From Alteromonas pelagimontana (GTDB lineage Bacteria > Pseudomonadota > Gammaproteobacteria > Enterobacterales > Alteromonadaceae), in contig NZ_CP052766.1 in assembly GCF_002499975.2 (NCBI RefSeq), forward strand, positions 3,534,001 to 3,598,000: a stretch of DNA of 64,000 nucleotides, read 5' to 3'. The position numbers and the translations under genes are program-made. Under the pieces are notes generated by a model. That model worked only from the letters and a program-made list of their open reading frames with translations. It did no database searches and was not told where the DNA came from. Shown here piece by piece: positions 60,167-64,000 of this stretch (within the stretch, counting starts at the first letter, position 1; each line of letters begins with the position of its first letter).

Positions 60167-61108
60167 ATGGCTCATCAAGAAGAGTGTCCTAAGTGTCCGC
60201 CACCAGGTCTGCCTGCGTGGATGGCAACATTTGCCGATCTTATGTCGCTGTTAATGTGCTTTTTTGTATTGTTACTTTCATTTTCAGAAATGGATGTCCT
60301 CAAGTTCAAACAAATTGCCGGCTCCATGAAATTTGCTTTTGGTGTGCAAAACAAGATAGAAGTTAAAGATATACCGAAAGGGACCAGTGTTATTGCTATG
60401 GAATTTCGGCCAGGGCGTCCCGATCCTTCGCCTATCGAAACTATTCAGCAGCAGACGATTGAAATGACACAGCCCACACTGGAGTTTCAGGCTGGCGATG
60501 AAGAATCTGCGGGTGGGCGTCAAAAGCAGCATGGGGAAGAACGAGGAGGACAAGCTCAACAAACTGCGACTGAACAGAGTTCCTCGGCACAGGAAAGTGC
60601 GGACCAGGAGCAAGTAAGTGAAATGATGAAAAAAGTGGCTCAACAACTTCAGAAGGAACTGTTAGATGGATCGATTGAAATGGAGTCTCTGGGTCAACAA
60701 CTTACAATTCGGATCCGCGAAAATGGTTCTTTCTCTGCTGGGTCAGCCTTTCTGCAACCGCAGTTCGCACCTATTTTAAGAAAAATTGGTACCTTGCTGG
60801 CAGATATACCTGGTGAGATTGAAATTTCCGGCCACAGCGACGGTCAGCAGATATCAAATGAGCTATATCGTTCAAACTGGGATTTATCGGCGCAGCGAGC
60901 TGTGGCTGTTGCAGAAGAGCTGCGAATGGCACCGGGATTCGACGAATCCCGTATGACAGTCGTGGGTAAGGCGAGCACTGAGCCCCTTATAGAAGATGCC
61001 GCTACTGCGGAAGATCTAGCCACGAATCGACGGGTAGAAATTAATATTAATCAGGGAAAGCCCATGCTATCCAAGCCAATCTCGGTGATTGAAAATAAGC
61101 AAGAATAA
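60167..61108 (+). CDS. pomB: Sodium-driven flagellar motor stator protein PomB
   Basis: A 313-residue MotB-family subunit. One helix near 20-42 (FADLMSLLMCFFVLLLSF) carries the ion-binding aspartate D24; a low-complexity Gln/Ser/Glu linker (about 105-145) follows; the C-terminal OmpA-like peptidoglycan-binding domain has ISGHSDGQQI and TNRRVEI. It anchors the stator to the cell wall. Confidence 0.95.
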   Translation: MAHQEECPKCPPPGLPAWMATFADLMSLLMCFFVLLLSFSEMDVLKFKQIAGSMKFAFGVQNKIEVKDIPKGTSVIAMEFRPGRPDPSPIETIQQQTIEMTQPTLEFQAGDEESAGGRQKQHGEERGGQAQQTATEQSSSAQESADQEQVSEMMKKVAQQLQKELLDGSIEMESLGQQLTIRIRENGSFSAGSAFLQPQFAPILRKIGTLLADIPGEIEISGHSDGQQISNELYRSNWDLSAQRAVAVAEELRMAPGFDESRMTVVGKASTEPLIEDAATAEDLATNRRVEININQGKPMLSKPISVIENKQE

Positions 61109-61199
61109 CCCACGCGATCTTTGTGGGAATTCTGTGCAGCAGTGATACTAATACTTTGTGATATGGATATAAGGTATCACTGGCGAAACATGGGGCGTC

Positions 61200-61545
61200 T
61201 GCACTGAGCTTAGAATAATAGCGATGCCACACTGTTAACAACACCGAAAAAATTTCGTTTAAAGACACGCCGGAACATTTCTGGAGCAAAGGCATCAATA
61301 TCCACATATTCGTGTGACCCTGCGTTAGCTCGGCAATGTCAAAAACGCTTCTTTTGCAGAGCACGTTGAGTTGCCTTCCCATCAGATACATCAAAATGAC
61401 AACTTTCTATGTTCTCGAGCTCGGCAAGTTGATTAAGTACTCCGATTTCTGCCGCAGGCAGTAACGTAATAACCTTTCTTAGCGGCTATTGCGCCAGAAC
61501 TTTGCCAATACCCGATGTGACCACTGTTACTTATAGGGTCGTCAT
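61200..61545 (-). pseudogene. Decayed short-chain dehydrogenase/reductase (SDR) gene
   Basis: Reading leftward from ATG 61545: MTTL, stop, then TSGIGKVLAQ, the cofactor-binding TGxxxGIG segment, then after a frame change AIAAKKGYYVTACGRNRS, then back to VLNQLAELENIESCHFDV, a stop after KKRF, then NAGSHEYVDIDAFAPEMF and NFFGVVNSVASLL. The order of the NAG motif and the following helix is that of an SDR enzyme. At least two in-frame stops and two frameshifts break it, and the catalytic YxxxK half is missing. The start overlaps the end of the next remnant by ATGA. Confidence 0.8.
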
Positions 61546-61980
61546 GTCTTTATCTTCCTCTTGATCTTTTTGGCTATCCCACCTGGAGCAGGAATATGTT
61601 CATATATCATTTCACCGAAACCATAGTAATCGCGTAAGAATTCCATTTTCATTAGCTTTTAGCTGGCTGATGCCGTACGGCTACACGGTAATGTCAGATG
61701 CACCATTCAAGTAACGACGTCAGTGGAATTATGGGATTGCCATAGCACTAAATAACGATCCGGATAAAAAATGGCAGGTGCCAAGGTTTACAGTTGTTTT
61801 GTGAGTTATTTCTTGACGCAAGCAAGCTTTTGGGCAGTGTAAATAGGGTCTATAAACTCTACATCGTTAGTGTAAATAGTTCCCAGCATTTCACTGTTCA
61901 AACTGCCAATGTCTTGAAAGGCCGTAAAAAACTGGCTAATTATCGACAAAGGGAAAGGCCATAATCGTTAGTAGATCCAT
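61542..61980 (-). pseudogene. Decayed NTF2/SnoaL-like gene
   Basis: Reading leftward: QFFTAFQDIGSLNSEML, GTIYTNDVEFIDPIYT, a stop, then (shifted) RYLNGASDITV and PYGISQLKANENGI, then (shifted) FLRDYYGFGEMIYEHIPAP and GGIAKKIKRKIKT with stop TGA at 61544-61542. These segments are in the order of an NTF2/SnoaL-like protein that accompanies SDR and flavin genes near sigma/ChrR pairs in related bacteria. Several stops and frame changes mark it as dead. The stop codon still overlaps the SDR start. Confidence 0.75.
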
Positions 61981-62108
61981 TACCGCCAGCTACAGGAGAA
62001 AGATCATTGCTGGCCCCCCAAAACCTTTGGGTTCGCGGGTTTAACAGCGATCCGAAAAGAGTGTCGTAGCGTAGACAGCCTAAAAGCTATTTTTAAAAAA
62101 ATTAATCA

Positions 62109-62684
62109 ATGATGCAAAGCCAAATACCCTTGTTTCCTCTGTCTGCACACTTGCTGCCTGGAGGGCGTACATCCTTAAGAATCTTTGAGCCCCGGTACGT
62201 GCGGATGGTAAAGGAGGCGTGTGCATCAAACTCTGGTTTTGTTCTTTGTATGCTTAATGCGCGAGGGAACAAAGAGAACAACGAACATATCTTTCCCATA
62301 GGAACTTACGCTGAGGTCATTGATTTTGATGTTCTTGATGATGGTCTTCTTGGCATCAAAGTTGCTGGTCTATTTGGTGTAGAGGTGAGTGATATTAAAA
62401 CTGAAGCCGATGGCCTTAGGATTGGTAGTTGCCAAACCATTGAACCGTGGCGTTGCAATATCACCCCTGAAGAAATTTCACCTATGGACGAACGCTTAAA
62501 GGAGATTTTCGACCGTTATCAGGAGTTAAGCTCATTGTATGAAAAACCCGCATTCGAAGATCCTTTGTGGGTAGTTCATCGCTGGTTAGAGTTGCTTCCG
62601 GTAGACGCCAGACAGAAACAGTATTTTCTTGAGCAGAAAGATTGTCACAAACTGCTTAACTATTTGTCAGCGCTGGTTCAGTGA
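62109..62684 (+). CDS. LON-substrate-binding-domain protein
   Basis: A 191-residue protein with an N-terminal Lon-type PUA-like domain: QIPLFPLSAHLLPGGR, LRIFEPRYVRMVKEA and GFVLCMLN are the family strands. There is no ATPase or protease domain. Function is unknown; it lies between the eroded NTF2/SDR remnants and the sigma/ChrR pair. ATG 62109 or 62112. Confidence 0.88.
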   Translation: MMQSQIPLFPLSAHLLPGGRTSLRIFEPRYVRMVKEACASNSGFVLCMLNARGNKENNEHIFPIGTYAEVIDFDVLDDGLLGIKVAGLFGVEVSDIKTEADGLRIGSCQTIEPWRCNITPEEISPMDERLKEIFDRYQELSSLYEKPAFEDPLWVVHRWLELLPVDARQKQYFLEQKDCHKLLNYLSALVQ

Positions 62685-62711
62685 TAGAATTTGAACTTTT
62701 TACAGCGTTAC
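62682..62711 (+). promoter_or_regulatory. Candidate ECF (ChrR-type) autoregulatory promoter
   Basis: TGATAG (62682-62687), an 18-base spacer and CGTTAC (62706-62711) resemble the TGATCC-N18-CGTA pattern described for RpoE/ChrR systems. It lies about 97 bases before the sigma gene. The match is partial, so this is a hypothesis. Confidence 0.4.
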
Positions 62712-62807
62712 CGGTAAGTTAGATTATACGACGGGCGTAAGAACGGGATCTTTTTTAAACATTTGTACCTGGATATCTATTAACCAAGTAGAAAACGGAC
62801 GAAACTT

Positions 62808-63419
62808 ATGTTAGTTGGAATTCCATTGGAACAAAGTAACAGTGTAGTTAAGCCTAAAGATTGCGCTGGAGAGATGTCAGATTATATCGTGTCGGTAGCA
62901 GAAAGCCGTTGCAAAAAGTCTTTCGCCAGAGTCTTTAGCTATTTCGCTCCACGGCTACGGTCCTACGCGCTTAAGCAAATGGGTAACGAAGCGCTCGCTA
63001 TGGAGTTAGTTCAGGATACAATGTCCAATGTCTGGCAGAAAGCCCATCTTTTCAATGCTGAGAAAGGTAGCCCGTCTACGTGGATTTTTACGATAGCTAG
63101 GAACATCCGTTTCGATATGCTTCGTAAATTACAAAATCGCAAGGAAGACGTCTGTTCAGATGACCTTTGGCCGGTTCTTTGCGAGCAAACTGCAGACGCG
63201 AATGAAGCGCCTTTAGATGAACAAATTACTCTGGAGCAAATCGGATTCATGTTTGAATCATTGCCAGTGAAGCAGAAAGCCGTCATTGAAGCCATTTATA
63301 TTGACGGTAAATCTCAGCAGGAAGTGGCCGATGAACTTAGTATTCCTTTAGGAACTGTAAAATCAAGAACGCGCCTTGCGCTACAGAGATTAAAAGGCAT
63401 GCTTCAGGATCATGATTAA
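62808..63419 (+). CDS. ECF sigma factor of the RpoE/ChrR type
   Basis: A 203-residue ECF sigma factor. Region 2 includes LVQDTMSNVWQKAHLF and STWIFTIARNIRFDMLRK; region 4 has LPVKQKAVIEAIYIDG and VADELSIPLGTVKSRTRLAL. The adjacent ChrR gene, overlapping by eight bases, marks it as the ECF11-type sigma that answers singlet oxygen and related oxidants. It differs from the envelope-stress RpoE at 30.3 kb. Confidence 0.93.
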   Translation: MLVGIPLEQSNSVVKPKDCAGEMSDYIVSVAESRCKKSFARVFSYFAPRLRSYALKQMGNEALAMELVQDTMSNVWQKAHLFNAEKGSPSTWIFTIARNIRFDMLRKLQNRKEDVCSDDLWPVLCEQTADANEAPLDEQITLEQIGFMFESLPVKQKAVIEAIYIDGKSQQEVADELSIPLGTVKSRTRLALQRLKGMLQDHD

Positions 63420-64000
63420 GTTCCATCCCGGCCCTGAGCAATTGACGAGGTTTGTTGAGGGCACGCTGCTTCCTGTAGAAAGTATAATGGTGTCGGCCCA
63501 CTGCGACATGTGCAGGAAATGCAGGGATGATATAGATAAGGAAACGGCTCGAATAGCGGAGAACGAGTTTCTCTTCGCCGACGAAGGAAACGTCCCTTCT
63601 TTAGAAACAATGTTGGCACAGATCACGGAGTTGCCCGCATCCACGCAGTTAGTAGTCTCAACCTCGCAAGTTCATCCTACTGCTATTGAATTAGATGGAA
63701 AGTCGTTTCCATTGCCAGCTACTTTACATCGATTTATCTCCAAAACAGGAAACTGGTCATCGCTAGTGGGTAGGCTGTGGCAGGCTCCTGTAAGTTTCGG
63801 TCATTCAGGAGTCGCAAACTTCATCTATATGGGAAAGGGAGGAGGTGTTCCTGAGCACACTCATCAGGGAATTGAATACTCATTGGTAATTAGTGGCGAA
63901 TTCAGCGATAACCTCAACACCTACAGGAAAGGTGACTTTCTTTGCTTCCGGGACGATCAAACTCATGCTCCGCATTCTCAAGTCGATGAAGGTTGCCTGA
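63412..64000 (+). CDS. chrR: ChrR-family anti-sigma factor (3' end outside window)
   Basis: The frame from ATG 63412 is open to the window end (196 codons). The N-terminal zinc-binding anti-sigma domain has H5, H30, C34 and C37 (MIKFHP and SAHCDMCRKC). The C-terminal part is a cupin with HTHQGIEYSLVISGEF and DDQTHAPHS, giving the His/Glu metal site. ChrR holds the sigma factor inactive until singlet oxygen or organic peroxides appear. The start overlaps the sigma gene by eight bases. Confidence 0.92.
   Translation, partial: MIKFHPGPEQLTRFVEGTLLPVESIMVSAHCDMCRKCRDDIDKETARIAENEFLFADEGNVPSLETMLAQITELPASTQLVVSTSQVHPTAIELDGKSFPLPATLHRFISKTGNWSSLVGRLWQAPVSFGHSGVANFIYMGKGGGVPEHTHQGIEYSLVISGEFSDNLNTYRKGDFLCFRDDQTHAPHSQVDEGCL

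Noticed and set aside
61047..61394. 115-residue open frame on the minus strand
   Set aside because: It overlaps the pomB end and crosses the SDR remnant in a different frame from its recognisable motifs; it has no family features of its own.
62694..62725. GAACTT upstream of the ECF sigma gene as a sigma-E promoter
   Set aside because: No TCTAA/TCTGA-like -10 box at 15-17 bases; the ChrR-type pattern fits better.

Overview
The window is a contiguous chromosomal segment of a gammaproteobacterium, most likely a marine Alteromonadales member (Alteromonas/Salinimonas type). The basis is gene order plus protein character: ribF-ileS-lspA-fkpB-ispH followed by a PilVWXY1E cluster, rpoE-rseABC-lepA-lepB-rnc-era, nrdR-ribD-ribE-ribB-ribH-nusB-thiL-pgpA, xseB-ispA-dxs divergent from a Vibrio-like Na+ motor pair pomAB, and an ECF sigma/ChrR pair. 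The genus is an inference; no rRNA or tRNA gene was seen.

Layout. 1-5.5 kb: the 3' end of ppiD, an IS982-type insertion sequence sitting between ppiD and its terminator, two small hypothetical genes, a fused ornithine-lipid synthase (olsF) and rpsT. 5.5-13 kb: murJ, ribF and the ileS-lspA-fkpB-ispH run. 13-23.5 kb: a type IV pilus minor-pilin island with ten genes. A canonical pilV-W-X-Y1-E operon runs rightward; a second FimT/PilW/PilX/PilV-like set (order like enterobacterial ppdA-ppdB-ygdB-ppdC) runs leftward and collides with it; an isolated PilE-like and FimT-like pair follows. 23.7-30.1 kb: nadE-glnB, slyD, ygfZ divergent from sdhE-ygfX, a MaoC-like gene and nadB. 30.2-38.4 kb: the envelope-stress operon rpoE-rseABC, then lepA-lepB-rnc-era and pdxH.

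38.4-49.8 kb: a TatD-family hydrolase, an Smp-like membrane protein, serB, a large double-PilZ protein, radA, a small PilZ protein, ettA, an orphan lpxD and glyA. 49.9-55.9 kb: nrdR and the riboflavin operon, in which the RibB protein has a degenerate, cysteine-less GTP cyclohydrolase II domain, then nusB, thiL and pgpA. 56-59.1 kb: dxs, ispA and xseB (isoprenoid precursors) on the minus strand. 59.4-61.1 kb: pomA-pomB behind a sigma-28-like promoter. 61.1-62.1 kb: an apparently empty kilobase that holds decayed remnants of an NTF2/SnoaL-like gene and an SDR gene, still joined by a 4-base ATGA overlap. 62.1-64 kb: a LON-domain gene, an ECF sigma factor and its ChrR anti-sigma factor, cut by the window end.

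Most of the window is conserved housekeeping. The parts that deserve attention are the double minor-pilin island with its unusual PilY1, the eroded genes next to the sigma/ChrR pair, the PilZ genes around radA, the clean IS982 insertion, a strong hairpin at the start of rseB, and a 15-bp tandem repeat upstream of ileS.
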